Positions 39,583 to 48,094 of a DNA stretch of 64,000 bases are shown here, piece by piece. Both the position numbers and the translations under genes were made by a program. Origin of the DNA: an uncultured Sulfitobacter sp. (GTDB lineage: Bacteria; Pseudomonadota; Alphaproteobacteria; Rhodobacterales; Rhodobacteraceae); NCBI RefSeq assembly GCF_947499945.1, contig NZ_CANMQD010000001.1, forward strand, positions 682,001 to 746,000, read 5' to 3'. The notes under the pieces are model-generated. The model made no database searches. It was not told the DNA's origin and saw only the letters and a list, made by a program, of their open reading frames with translations. Numbering within the stretch: the first letter of the stretch is position 1; each line of letters opens with the position of its first letter.

Positions 39583-40118
39583 TTGTAGAACCTTATGCCT
39601 GAGACCGCGATGTCCGCCTCCATCTCTGCGCCAATGGCAAGGATGCCCAGCCGCCGCAATCTGGCGGGGTCAAACGCGGCATCGGTTCTATGTGCCTCAA
39701 AAGTGGACCATGGAAGGCGCACGATTTGCCATTCCTGCGAAGGCTCTATGACAGCCCGGTACGACTGCCATGGACGTGTCAGCTGATCCGTGCGCAGCCG
39801 CAATTCGTAACCTGATCCAAAACCGCGCAGATCAACTTCGACGCCAAGCCATCCAGATGCATCAAATATATCGCCATGCGCCAGATCAAATGCCATTTGA
39901 ATAAAGCCGCCGTTATTCTCAAGCGAGACAGTCCCCGTCAGGTGCACCGCATCGCGCCCCTCCACGTCGCCCCTTGTGATTTGGCCAGAGGAGACGCCGC
40001 CCATTACCGTATCTGCGACATATTCCCAATCGGGTCTCAACTCCATCACGCTTTCTCCTGCTAGGGCTGGTGCAACGAAAAGCGCCAGTGCCAGAACCGC
40101 CTGCATTGTTCTCGGCAT
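39579..40118 (-). CDS. CIA30-domain periplasmic protein
   Basis: A 179-residue protein with a signal peptide (MQAVLALALFVAPALAGES) and one CIA30 (complex I intermediate-associated) domain: WEYVADTVMGGVSSGQI, GFIQMAFDL, ASGWLGVEVDLRG, YRAVIEP and WSTFEAHR-type strands. CIA30 domains resemble carbohydrate-binding beta-sandwiches. I use the ATG at 40118, which has GGAGG 5 nt upstream; the upstream ATG at 40130 merely contains that site. It is first in the CIA30-DUF2805-ABC1 operon. Confidence 0.85.
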   Translation of the reverse strand: MPRTMQAVLALALFVAPALAGESVMELRPDWEYVADTVMGGVSSGQITRGDVEGRDAVHLTGTVSLENNGGFIQMAFDLAHGDIFDASGWLGVEVDLRGFGSGYELRLRTDQLTRPWQSYRAVIEPSQEWQIVRLPWSTFEAHRTDAAFDPARLRRLGILAIGAEMEADIAVSGIRFYK

Positions 40119-40263
40119 ATGGACCTCCATCGTCGCTAACGTTGATTTAGTGGCGAATGCCCTGCTGACCAGCCCTGCCGCGACAAATGGACTTCAGCGC
40201 TGCGCCTTCTGGTGGCCCTTTGCCCGTTATGAGATAGATAACTTGATAGCCACGGAGGGCTCT

Positions 40264-40920
40264 ATGTTGCTGCACGTCACCGATCTCAAGAAATCCTATG
40301 CGGGCGCGGACGAGTTTATACCCGTTTTGCGCGGCATTGATATGGAAGTCACCAGTGGTGAGACAATGGCTCTGACCGGCGAAAGTGGTTCAGGCAAAAG
40401 CACGCTGCTGCACCTGATCGGCGGACTTGATACAGCGGATTCAGGTTCGATTGTGATGAACGGGCAGGATATCAGCAGCATGGATGATGCAGGCCGTGCC
40501 GCTGTGCGCCGCCACTCTGTCGGGATTATCTTCCAGCAGTTCAATCTCATCCCTTCGCTCGACGTTTCCGCCAACATTGCGTTTCAGGCGCGACTGGCAG
40601 GTGTGTATAATAGCGCAAAAGCGGATGAATTGGCGGCGGCCCTCGGATTGGGCGATCAGCTGCGCAAATATCCCGAGCAACTGTCGGGCGGCCAGCAACA
40701 ACGCGTGGCAATTGCCCGTGCATTAGCTGCCAAACCCCGGCTGATCCTCGCGGACGAGCCTACGGGCAATCTGGACGAGGCGACCGCCGCAGAAGTTATG
40801 GCGCAAATGTTGGCGCTGGTGGCCCAAACAGGCGCGGCCTTGGTCATGGTCACCCACTCACCACGGCTGGCAGGCCAGATGGGACGGCAATTACACCTGA
40901 GCAAAGGGTTGCTCGCGTGA
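40264..40920 (+). CDS. ABC transporter ATPase (AttE/LolD-like)
   Basis: A 218-residue ATPase. Walker A GESGSGKS is at 39-46, the signature is LSGGQQQR, Walker B is LILADEPTGN, and the switch His is in MVTHSPRLAG. It starts at the ATG at 40264 with GGAGG at 6 nt; the longer frame upstream is not supported. It is coupled to the FtsX-type permease by a GTGA overlap. The set ATPase, FtsX-like permease and CrtC-like secreted protein is the AttEFGH arrangement. Confidence 0.93.
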   Translation: MLLHVTDLKKSYAGADEFIPVLRGIDMEVTSGETMALTGESGSGKSTLLHLIGGLDTADSGSIVMNGQDISSMDDAGRAAVRRHSVGIIFQQFNLIPSLDVSANIAFQARLAGVYNSAKADELAAALGLGDQLRKYPEQLSGGQQQRVAIARALAAKPRLILADEPTGNLDEATAAEVMAQMLALVAQTGAALVMVTHSPRLAGQMGRQLHLSKGLLA

Positions 40921-43313
40921 TCGCAACAGGACTTTCCGCACTTTGGTCCCATTGGCGGCGCAACCCGCTCCAGCTGTTTACGCTCGTCGCCGGGCTGGCA
41001 CTGGCCACGGCACTTTGGTCGGGTGTGCAGGCGGTCAACTCAGAGGCCCGCGCCAGTTATGACGCCGCTGCTGCCACGTTGGGCGAAGGGCAATACGACC
41101 AACTCCTGCCCAAAGCGGGGGAGGATATCGCGCAGGAGACATTCATCGCATTGCGACGTGCAGGCTGGCTGGTCGGACCTGTGATCGAGGGGCAAATTGG
41201 CGCGGCAGGCGCACAGGTCCGCCTTGTGGGCATTGATCCACTCACCGCCCCGGGGGGATTGGGACCAGTGGCGGGCGGTAGCATCGCGCTGCCCGATTTT
41301 CTGGAGGATCGCCCTGTCTTTGCAAACGCCGCAACCGCCGCCAAGCTGGAAGGCTTTATCGATGCACCCATCGTGGTGGAGCCAAGCATCGCGCCCGACA
41401 CAGCCATCACGGATGTTTTTGTGGCCCAGCGCGTTCTGGATGCCCAAGGCAGCCTGAGCCGTCTAATAGTCGCCACAGAGCAGCCTATGGGTCGGCCACC
41501 GCTTGAGCGGATTGCGCCCGCTCTAACCCGCCGCCCTGCACAAGGTGGCTCTGACGTAGGGCGGCTCACAGACAGCTTTCACCTCAATCTCACCGCCTTC
41601 GGGTTGCTTAGCTTTGCTGTGGGCATCTTCATCGTACATGGTGCGATCGGCCTTGCCTTCGAGCAGCGGCGTGGCATGGTGCGCACCTTGCGGGCCTTGG
41701 GCATGCCTTTGCGCAGCTTGATTGCGCTCATGGCGGCGGAGTTGCTGGTGCTGGCGCTGATCGGCGGGGCAATCGGTGTGTGCCTTGGCTATCTGGTCGC
41801 GGCAAGTCTGCTGCCTGATGTGGCTGCCACGCTAAAAGGGCTGTACGGGGCACAGGTCTCTGGCACGCTCCAGCTTCGGCCTGCGTGGTGGCTGTCGGGC
41901 TTGGCGATCTCGGTTCTTGGCACAGGCATTGCGGCGACGGGTGCGCTGGCCTCGGTGGCGCGGATGCCGTTGCTGGCCAGTGCGCGACCACGTGCATGGG
42001 CGACCTCACGCGGCGTGATGCGGCAAGTACAGATGACAGCGAGCATCGGTTTGCTGGGCCTTGCGGGTATCCTCGCTGCCTTTGGCAACGGGCTGGTCAT
42101 GGGGTTTGGTCTGCTGGCCTGCTTGCTGATCGGGGCAGCTTTGGCGCTGCCACTGCTGCTGGACGGGGCGCTGCGGCTGGCGGCATCCCTCGCACGTGGA
42201 GTTACAGCGCAGTGGTTCTGGGCCGACACGCGCCAACAGCTGTCAGGCCTGAGCCTTGCACTCATGGCGCTCCTATTAGCAATGGCAGCCAATGTTGGGG
42301 TCTCTACGATGGTGTCGAGTTTTCGGCTCACCTTCACTGGCTTTCTGGACCAGCGCCTCGCCTCCGAACTTTATGTGAGCACAGAAAGCATCGAGCAGGC
42401 CCGCGCCCTTGAGGCATTTGCGGCTACACGCACCTCCGAGGTGCTACCGCTGCTGTCGGTAGAGTCTGAACTGGCTGGCCTGCCAGCCGAGCTCTATGGC
42501 GCACGGATTGGTGCGACATACCGCGAAAACTGGTCCTTGCTCGCATCCTCCCCGCAGGTTTGGGATCTAGTGGCGGCAGGGGATGCTGTGCTGGTTAATG
42601 AGCAACTGGCGCGGCGTGCCGGTATTTGGGTCGGCGATGCGCTGACTGTTGCGCCTGAAACAACACTTCCTATTGCGGGTGTCTTTGGCGACTATGGCAA
42701 CCCGATCGGCCAAGCGATCGTCAGCGAGCCCCTGTTTGCGCAACTCCATCCGCAGGTGCGTGCCACCCGCTTTGGTCTACGCACTGACGATGCCGGCAGC
42801 CTGCGCGTCGCCCTTACGGCTGAGTTTGGCTTGCCTGCACAAAGCATTACGGATCAGGCCCAGATCAAAGCATTCTCGCTGGGCGTGTTCGAGCGGACAT
42901 TCACTGTTACGGCTGCGCTAAACGTGCTGACCCTGACTGTGGCGGGGTTTGCGATCTTTATGAGCCTGCTCACGCTGGCGGGCATGCGCGTGCCGCAACT
43001 GGCGCCCGCATGGGCGCTGGGGATGACGCGGCGGCGGCTGGGGCAGCTGGAGCTGATCCGCGCTGTCGTGCTGGCCGCCCTCACGGCCGCCTGTGCCTTG
43101 CCACTAGGGCTGGCACTGGCGTGGGTTCTGCTTACAGTGGTGAACGTCGAGGCCTTTGGCTGGCGCCTGCCGATGTACGTATTCCCGCGTGACTATGCGG
43201 TGCTGGGGCTGTTTGCGCTGGGGGCGGCAGTTCTGGCCGCCGCATGGCCTGCACGCAAAATGTCCCGCACACCGCCTGCGGATTTGTTGAAGGTGTTTGC
43301 CAATGAACGTTAA
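40917..43313 (+). CDS. FtsX-like ABC permease, double-length (AttF/AttG-like)
   Basis: A 798-residue permease with one N-terminal helix (LFTLVAGLALATALWSGVQA), a large periplasmic-type segment, a cluster of helices at about 215-430, a second soluble segment and a C-terminal helix set ending AAVLAAAWPARKMSR. It has two FtsX-type units in one chain, comparable to having the AttF and AttG permeases fused. It starts with GTG and the product begins MIATGLSALW. Likely role: export or extraction of a substrate handled by the neighbouring secreted protein. Confidence 0.9.
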   Translation: MIATGLSALWSHWRRNPLQLFTLVAGLALATALWSGVQAVNSEARASYDAAAATLGEGQYDQLLPKAGEDIAQETFIALRRAGWLVGPVIEGQIGAAGAQVRLVGIDPLTAPGGLGPVAGGSIALPDFLEDRPVFANAATAAKLEGFIDAPIVVEPSIAPDTAITDVFVAQRVLDAQGSLSRLIVATEQPMGRPPLERIAPALTRRPAQGGSDVGRLTDSFHLNLTAFGLLSFAVGIFIVHGAIGLAFEQRRGMVRTLRALGMPLRSLIALMAAELLVLALIGGAIGVCLGYLVAASLLPDVAATLKGLYGAQVSGTLQLRPAWWLSGLAISVLGTGIAATGALASVARMPLLASARPRAWATSRGVMRQVQMTASIGLLGLAGILAAFGNGLVMGFGLLACLLIGAALALPLLLDGALRLAASLARGVTAQWFWADTRQQLSGLSLALMALLLAMAANVGVSTMVSSFRLTFTGFLDQRLASELYVSTESIEQARALEAFAATRTSEVLPLLSVESELAGLPAELYGARIGATYRENWSLLASSPQVWDLVAAGDAVLVNEQLARRAGIWVGDALTVAPETTLPIAGVFGDYGNPIGQAIVSEPLFAQLHPQVRATRFGLRTDDAGSLRVALTAEFGLPAQSITDQAQIKAFSLGVFERTFTVTAALNVLTLTVAGFAIFMSLLTLAGMRVPQLAPAWALGMTRRRLGQLELIRAVVLAALTAACALPLGLALAWVLLTVVNVEAFGWRLPMYVFPRDYAVLGLFALGAAVLAAAWPARKMSRTPPADLLKVFANER

Positions 43314-44358
43314 GGCCACTCTTTTCGCGGCATTTCTCGCGCTTGCGGCACCGCTGCCTGCGACGGCCCAAGGGTTCGGCGGCTTGGGCAGTGCGGCGGA
43401 TGAGGCATTTGCCGTTCCCACCCCTGCGCCCACATTTGATTTCCCTGCCGATCACGGCGCACATCCTGAGTACCGGATCGAGTGGTGGTATCTGACAGCC
43501 AACATGACCGGACCTGATGGCACAGCATACGGCCTACAATGGACGCTCTTCCGCTCGGCCCTTGCGCCGTTCGAGACAGACGGTTGGGACAGTCCGCAAA
43601 TATGGTTCGGTAATGCCGCCGTCACGACCCCCGCCGCGCATTACACCTCCGAACGGTTCGCCCGTGGCGGCACCGGACAAGCAGGCGTGACCGCCGCACC
43701 GTTTGAGGCGTGGATTGACGAATGGCACATGCGCGGGGAAACCTTTGACGTCTTGAACCTGCGCGCGGCGGGTCCGCAATTCAGCTATGATATCGCGCTG
43801 ACCGCTCAGGGGCCGCTTGTTTTCCACGGCGACGATGGGTTTTCAGTCAAGTCCGAACAGGGCCAAGCCAGCTATTACTACTCCCAACCCTTCTTCGATC
43901 TCTCTGGCACACTGAGCTTGCCCGAGGGGGATGTGGCGGTCGCAGGCACCGCTTGGCTCGACCGGGAATGGTCGTCCCAGCCGCTGGCATCGGACCAGAC
44001 GGGATGGGACTGGTTCTCGATCTCGTTTGATGCGGGTGAAAAGCTGATGGGTTTCAGGCTGCGCCAATCCGATGGCAGCTATTACACCTCTGGCACATGG
44101 ATCATGCCTGACGGGCAGACAACCGCCCTGCCCAACGGCAGCTTTGACGCGGAACCACTGGAGAGTGTAGATGTCGGCGGCCGCGAGGTGCCAGTGCGCT
44201 GGCAATTACGCGTGCCAGATTTCGATGTCGATGTGACTGTAGCGGCGATCAATCCGCAGTCGTGGATGGAGATGGCAGTGCCTTATTGGGAGGGGCCTGT
44301 GACAGTGTCAGGCAACCGCAAGGGCATCGGATACCTTGAGATGACAGGCTACGATTAG
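43303..44358 (+). CDS. AttH/CrtC-like secreted lipocalin-domain protein
   Basis: A 351-residue protein with a signal peptide (ATLFAAFLALAAPLPATAQ) and the AttH/carotenoid 1,2-hydratase-like fold: HPEYRIEWWYLTANM, GLQWTLFRSAL, GTAWLDREWSSQPLASDQTG and the C-terminal SWMEMAVPYWEGPV. The WWYLT and DREWSS motifs are diagnostic. Its ATG overlaps the permease end by 11 nt. In the AttEFGH transport set this is the AttH component. The cargo is unknown. Confidence 0.88.
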   Translation: MNVKATLFAAFLALAAPLPATAQGFGGLGSAADEAFAVPTPAPTFDFPADHGAHPEYRIEWWYLTANMTGPDGTAYGLQWTLFRSALAPFETDGWDSPQIWFGNAAVTTPAAHYTSERFARGGTGQAGVTAAPFEAWIDEWHMRGETFDVLNLRAAGPQFSYDIALTAQGPLVFHGDDGFSVKSEQGQASYYYSQPFFDLSGTLSLPEGDVAVAGTAWLDREWSSQPLASDQTGWDWFSISFDAGEKLMGFRLRQSDGSYYTSGTWIMPDGQTTALPNGSFDAEPLESVDVGGREVPVRWQLRVPDFDVDVTVAAINPQSWMEMAVPYWEGPVTVSGNRKGIGYLEMTGYD

Positions 44359-44370
44359 GCGGGTGTACCC

Positions 44371-44751
44371 TTAGTCCAGCTCGAGCACCCGGCGGGCTAC
44401 GCGAAAACATTCAAGCGCCTGAGGGACGCCGCAATAAATACCGATCACGTGGATGATCGCGCGAAGCTCCTCTGGTGTGACGCCATTTTTGATCGCGCCT
44501 TTGCAGTGGATTTCCCACTCTGTCATCTTGCCCAGCGCACCGATCATTGACAGATTCATCATGCTGCGCGTTTTGGCATCGATGACATCGTCGCCCCAGC
44601 CGAAACCCCAACACCATGCAGTCATCGCTTCTTGAAACGGCCGCGTAAAATCATCTGCAGCGGCGAGGTTCTTCTCCACATACTCTGCACCCAGCGTCGC
44701 CTTGCGTTCCTCTAATCCCTTGAGAAACAGTTCCTCATCAAAAATACTCAT
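44371..44751 (-). CDS. Carboxymuconolactone decarboxylase (CMD/AhpD)-like protein
   Basis: A 126-residue all-alpha protein of the carboxymuconolactone decarboxylase family, with KTRSMMNLSMIGALGKMTEWEIHCKGAIKNGVTPEELRAII-type helices. The sequence has the gamma-CMD layout (E-W-E-I-H) rather than the CxxC-H of AhpD peroxidase partners. I start at the ATG at 44751. It lies 54 nt after the dehalogenase and shares a 15-bp upstream motif with it. It may be a ring-cleavage lactone decarboxylase in the same aromatic pathway, which is inference. Confidence 0.82.
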   Translation of the reverse strand: MSIFDEELFLKGLEERKATLGAEYVEKNLAAADDFTRPFQEAMTAWCWGFGWGDDVIDAKTRSMMNLSMIGALGKMTEWEIHCKGAIKNGVTPEELRAIIHVIGIYCGVPQALECFRVARRVLELD

Positions 44752-44782
44752 ATTCAAATCTTTTCATAAAGTTACATTTTAT

Positions 44783-44797
44783 AGCTAAAGCTTTACC
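44783..44797 (-). promoter_or_regulatory. Candidate operator upstream of the CMD-like gene
   Basis: On the plus strand AGCTAAAGCTTTACC. It holds the 10-bp palindrome TAAAGCTTTA and begins 31 nt upstream of the CMD-like start at 44751. A near-copy (13 of 15 bases) lies at 48042-48056 upstream of the dehalogenase. Confidence 0.45.
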
Positions 44798-44805
44798 TGA
44801 ATGGA

Positions 44806-47800
44806 TCAGAGGTCCACTTCGATCACACCATCCGCATGAGCCGCGCGGGACTGACACAGAATGACCGCCGTCTCGCGCTGTGCCTTGGACAGAACAAAAT
44901 CGCGGTGCTCGACCTCTCCTGACACCAAACCGCATTTGCATACGCCGCACAGACCATCGGCGCATTTCACGTCCAGATGCACACCATTTTCGGCCAGTAC
45001 GTCCGTCGCCGCACGGTCCGCAGGCACCAGCAGATCGCGGCCCGATTTGGCAAGCCGCAGAGTAAAGGCGTGGTTCTCGTAGTCGGGCAGTTCGGGGACC
45101 GAAAAATACTCAAGATGCAGCGCTTCGTCGGGGAGACCAGCAGCTGTGGCCACCTGCATCACCGCATCCATATAGCGGGTCGCACCACAGGTGTAGACAT
45201 GGGTGCCCTCTGGCTGGGCGTCAAAGATTTGCGCCAGATCGGCGCGCCTGCCCTCATCCGATATATGCAGGGTCACATTGTCCGCCCATCCAAAGCTGGC
45301 AATGTCATCCAGCAGGCCCATCGTGCTGCGCGAACGGCCTGAATAATGCAACTCGAACGACTGCCCCTTGGCGTGCAGCGCATGGGCCATCGCAATCATC
45401 GGTGTGATCCCGATCCCGCCGCCCATCAGCACGCTGTGAGAGGCCGCCTTGACCAAGGGGAAGTGATTGATCGGACGGGAGATAAACACACGCCGCCCTT
45501 TGGTGAAAATCCGCTGCATCAATTTGGAGCCGCCACGCCCCTCCTCCTCGCGCAGCACTGCGATCTGGTAGCGCGAGCGGTCGGCAGGATCTCCAAACAT
45601 AGAGTACTGCCGCAGGAATTCTGGCGCGATGACAATGTCCAGATGCGCACCCGCTTCCCATGGCGGCAGGTCGCTGCCGTCCAGCGAACGGAAGGCATAT
45701 TTCGTGATGCCTTCGGCAGTGGTTTCCGCCTCCGATACTTCGACCTGAATAACAGGGCTGGTGCCATCAGCGGTATAGATATGGGCAACCTCATCGATTG
45801 TCCCGCGTGCCAAATGACCTTTGTATTCCTCGGCTGTCACCATGGCCTGATAGGCTTCAATCCCGGCCTCGCGGTCCATCATATAAGGATAGGGATAGGG
45901 GTGCGGCGCAAGCGTGGCAGGATAGACGGCAAGGGTTTGATCCTCATACTTCAGATCAAGTTCCTTTTGCAGCGCGCGGGTGTTTACCGGCACTTTTACC
46001 TTCTCATAGGCACCGCTGTCTTCGAGTTTAAGGTCCCACCACCACTTTTTGACGGGGTTGAGCGATCCCTTGCCCAGCGCATCGTCCAGCTTTGCCAGAA
46101 CGGGGGCCGCTTTGGGGATGTTCATCGCGGCCCAGCGAAACGGCTTTTCCGCAAAAAGCCCCTCAAGGTTCCACGGGCAGGTTTTCATGCAGCGCCCGCA
46201 CATCGCCCCACCTTCGGTAGTGAGGCGGTAGGTGGCGCATTTCTGGCTGTCGGATTTCCATATCTCATAGCCGTTAAACATCAGCTTTGGCCCTGCCGTG
46301 ATCGCGCCAGAGGGGCATTCGCGCGCGCATTTGTTGCAGCTTTCGCAGAATTTTTGCAGACCGAAATCAATAGGTTTGTCATGCGCCATAGGCAGATCGG
46401 TTGTTACAACCCCCGATTTGAGACGCGGCCCCAGAAACGGGTTGAGGATGACCTCGCCGATGCGGCTCACCTCGCCCAAGCCTGCGAGCAATAGCAGCGG
46501 CGGCTGCAAAACTTCGCCGTCCAGCACGGTATGCGCCTTGGCGCTATAGCCCAGATTGCGGATCTGTTGGGCAATGACACCGCCAAGCAAGGAAAACCGC
46601 AGATAGGCCCGCATGGATTGGGCGACACTGATCCAGTCATCGCCGCTGGCCCCCTCCATCGTCTCGAACCCCTGATCGATAATAATACTGATGGCCTGAT
46701 CGTGGGGCGGATTGAGCACATCACCACGCGCATCATGGCTGTACCATGTCCAGTCAGGACAGGCGGAAACGCCTACTGCGTCACAGCCCAGCCAATAGGC
46801 GGTCGCCTTGACCAGATCGGCAGCCTCTTGCGGGGGCAGTGTCACTTTTTCGGGGGCTGGTGAGCCATCCTGAAGCAGAACAAATGCGCCCAAGGCACGG
46901 CGCTGCGCCATGGAAGGCGCGGCCTTGCGGGCATAATATCCGCCGCCCGCAGCTTTTTGAACCGCCTTGCCCATATCGCCGAATTGCGCACGCGCAAACA
47001 TATCCGTGCGCTTTGGCACCCGCGCCACGCGCGGCGCATCGATATAAGTGGTCGGGTCATCCACACGTTTCAGCGTCTCGAAGGGGTACGACCCATCGAC
47101 AAACCGCCGCTTGGCATAAGGCACCGCGTTGGAGGCGTTGCGCGCATATTTACCCCCCACCCGCCAGCGCAGACCAAAGGCCGAGGCAGGCTGCTGGTCA
47201 AGTGGGACCAACGGCAGGTCAGGTGCCACCTCGAACGTGGTGGTAATCGCGGCAAGGCCAAAGCGGGTACTGATATAGGGATGGGTCAAGGCTCCCCGTT
47301 CTACCGTAGCGAGGCCTGCGGCAACGGCCAGCTTATTGAGGTCAACATCCGCGTCAGCAGCAGTATGCGCACGCGCCTCATATCCCAGCAGGCGAATATA
47401 TTCCGCTAGAACAACGGCGGTCTCGGCCCCCAGCAGCCCCGCACGCTGTGCCTGTGCATCGCGGAACCAATCGGTACCACATTCACCCGCCTCGGGGTCG
47501 CGCGGATTCTCATAGAGGAAAACAATCGCATGGCTATGGCCCGTGACTGGCCCTGCGGGCGTTTTGATGGAATCCTTGAGATCGGCCATTATCATGTCGA
47601 TGCCCGCGGCCAGTGTCTTGGTTTGGCGGGTTTGGAGCGCCTCGGCCAAGCGATCAAGCGCGGGGTTGCGGAGCGACACATCCAGCACGGCGGCCTGCGG
47701 CAAGAGACATGTCCCCACAATCGTAGCATCCGCGAAATAGCCGAATGATTTCAAATGCTCCGCCCGCAGGGCGGGATCATCGGGACATTCAGCACGCTGC

Positions 47801-48012
47801 GGGTTTAGCGCCCCGTGACGGATCGCATCAAGCATCGCCTGATATTCCTGCATCGCGTTCAAGACGCTGCGCGGATCGTCAGGACGCTCGAACGAGACGG
47901 CACCGTGGGCTGGTACGTGCCTGAGGTCCGGCACGCTAGTGCTGCGGGCCAAAAGCTCGCAAGGGTAGCCGCCCATGTGCACAGGTCTGTCTTTGCTGGA
48001 AAAGAACTTCAT
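44806..48012 (-). CDS. Self-sufficient reductive dehalogenase (RdhA fused to FMN/NAD/2Fe-2S reductase)
   Basis: A 1068-residue fusion, resembling the BhbA/NpRdhA type of catabolic cobalamin-dependent dehalogenase that replaces aromatic halogen by hydrogen. Order: a duplicated B12-type fold in two halves (about 180-270 and 455-540); 4Fe-4S ligands Cys556, 559, 562, 566 (FCESCNKCARECPSGAI) and Cys592, 605, 608, 612 (second cluster, x12 spacing); a flavin domain with RQYSMFG near 801; NAD loop GGGIGITPM near 864; and 2Fe-2S ligands Cys1017, 1022, 1025 and 1053. This is the phthalate dioxygenase reductase order FMN-NAD-2Fe-2S. It lacks a Tat signal, so it is cytoplasmic. The start is the ATG at 48012, with a weak ribosome site. 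Confidence 0.92.
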   Translation of the reverse strand: MKFFSSKDRPVHMGGYPCELLARSTSVPDLRHVPAHGAVSFERPDDPRSVLNAMQEYQAMLDAIRHGALNPQRAECPDDPALRAEHLKSFGYFADATIVGTCLLPQAAVLDVSLRNPALDRLAEALQTRQTKTLAAGIDMIMADLKDSIKTPAGPVTGHSHAIVFLYENPRDPEAGECGTDWFRDAQAQRAGLLGAETAVVLAEYIRLLGYEARAHTAADADVDLNKLAVAAGLATVERGALTHPYISTRFGLAAITTTFEVAPDLPLVPLDQQPASAFGLRWRVGGKYARNASNAVPYAKRRFVDGSYPFETLKRVDDPTTYIDAPRVARVPKRTDMFARAQFGDMGKAVQKAAGGGYYARKAAPSMAQRRALGAFVLLQDGSPAPEKVTLPPQEAADLVKATAYWLGCDAVGVSACPDWTWYSHDARGDVLNPPHDQAISIIIDQGFETMEGASGDDWISVAQSMRAYLRFSLLGGVIAQQIRNLGYSAKAHTVLDGEVLQPPLLLLAGLGEVSRIGEVILNPFLGPRLKSGVVTTDLPMAHDKPIDFGLQKFCESCNKCARECPSGAITAGPKLMFNGYEIWKSDSQKCATYRLTTEGGAMCGRCMKTCPWNLEGLFAEKPFRWAAMNIPKAAPVLAKLDDALGKGSLNPVKKWWWDLKLEDSGAYEKVKVPVNTRALQKELDLKYEDQTLAVYPATLAPHPYPYPYMMDREAGIEAYQAMVTAEEYKGHLARGTIDEVAHIYTADGTSPVIQVEVSEAETTAEGITKYAFRSLDGSDLPPWEAGAHLDIVIAPEFLRQYSMFGDPADRSRYQIAVLREEEGRGGSKLMQRIFTKGRRVFISRPINHFPLVKAASHSVLMGGGIGITPMIAMAHALHAKGQSFELHYSGRSRSTMGLLDDIASFGWADNVTLHISDEGRRADLAQIFDAQPEGTHVYTCGATRYMDAVMQVATAAGLPDEALHLEYFSVPELPDYENHAFTLRLAKSGRDLLVPADRAATDVLAENGVHLDVKCADGLCGVCKCGLVSGEVEHRDFVLSKAQRETAVILCQSRAAHADGVIEVDL

Positions 48013-48041
48013 GGGGGCGCTAACTATTTTGTTTCGAAGCA

Positions 48042-48056
48042 AGCTAAAGCTTAGCC
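48042..48056 (-). promoter_or_regulatory. Candidate operator upstream of the dehalogenase
   Basis: On the plus strand AGCTAAAGCTTAGCC, with a dyad of arms GCTAA and TTAGC around AGC. It begins 30 nt upstream of the dehalogenase ATG and matches 13 of 15 bases of the site at 44783. Confidence 0.45.
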
Positions 48057-48094
48057 GAGACAATTGTTAACGTCACCCCATCACGATGGCGCCC

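Noticed and set aside
48013..48094. Possible cobalamin riboswitch before the dehalogenase
   Set aside because: Only 82 bases, with no B12-box-like conserved sequence; too short for the structure.
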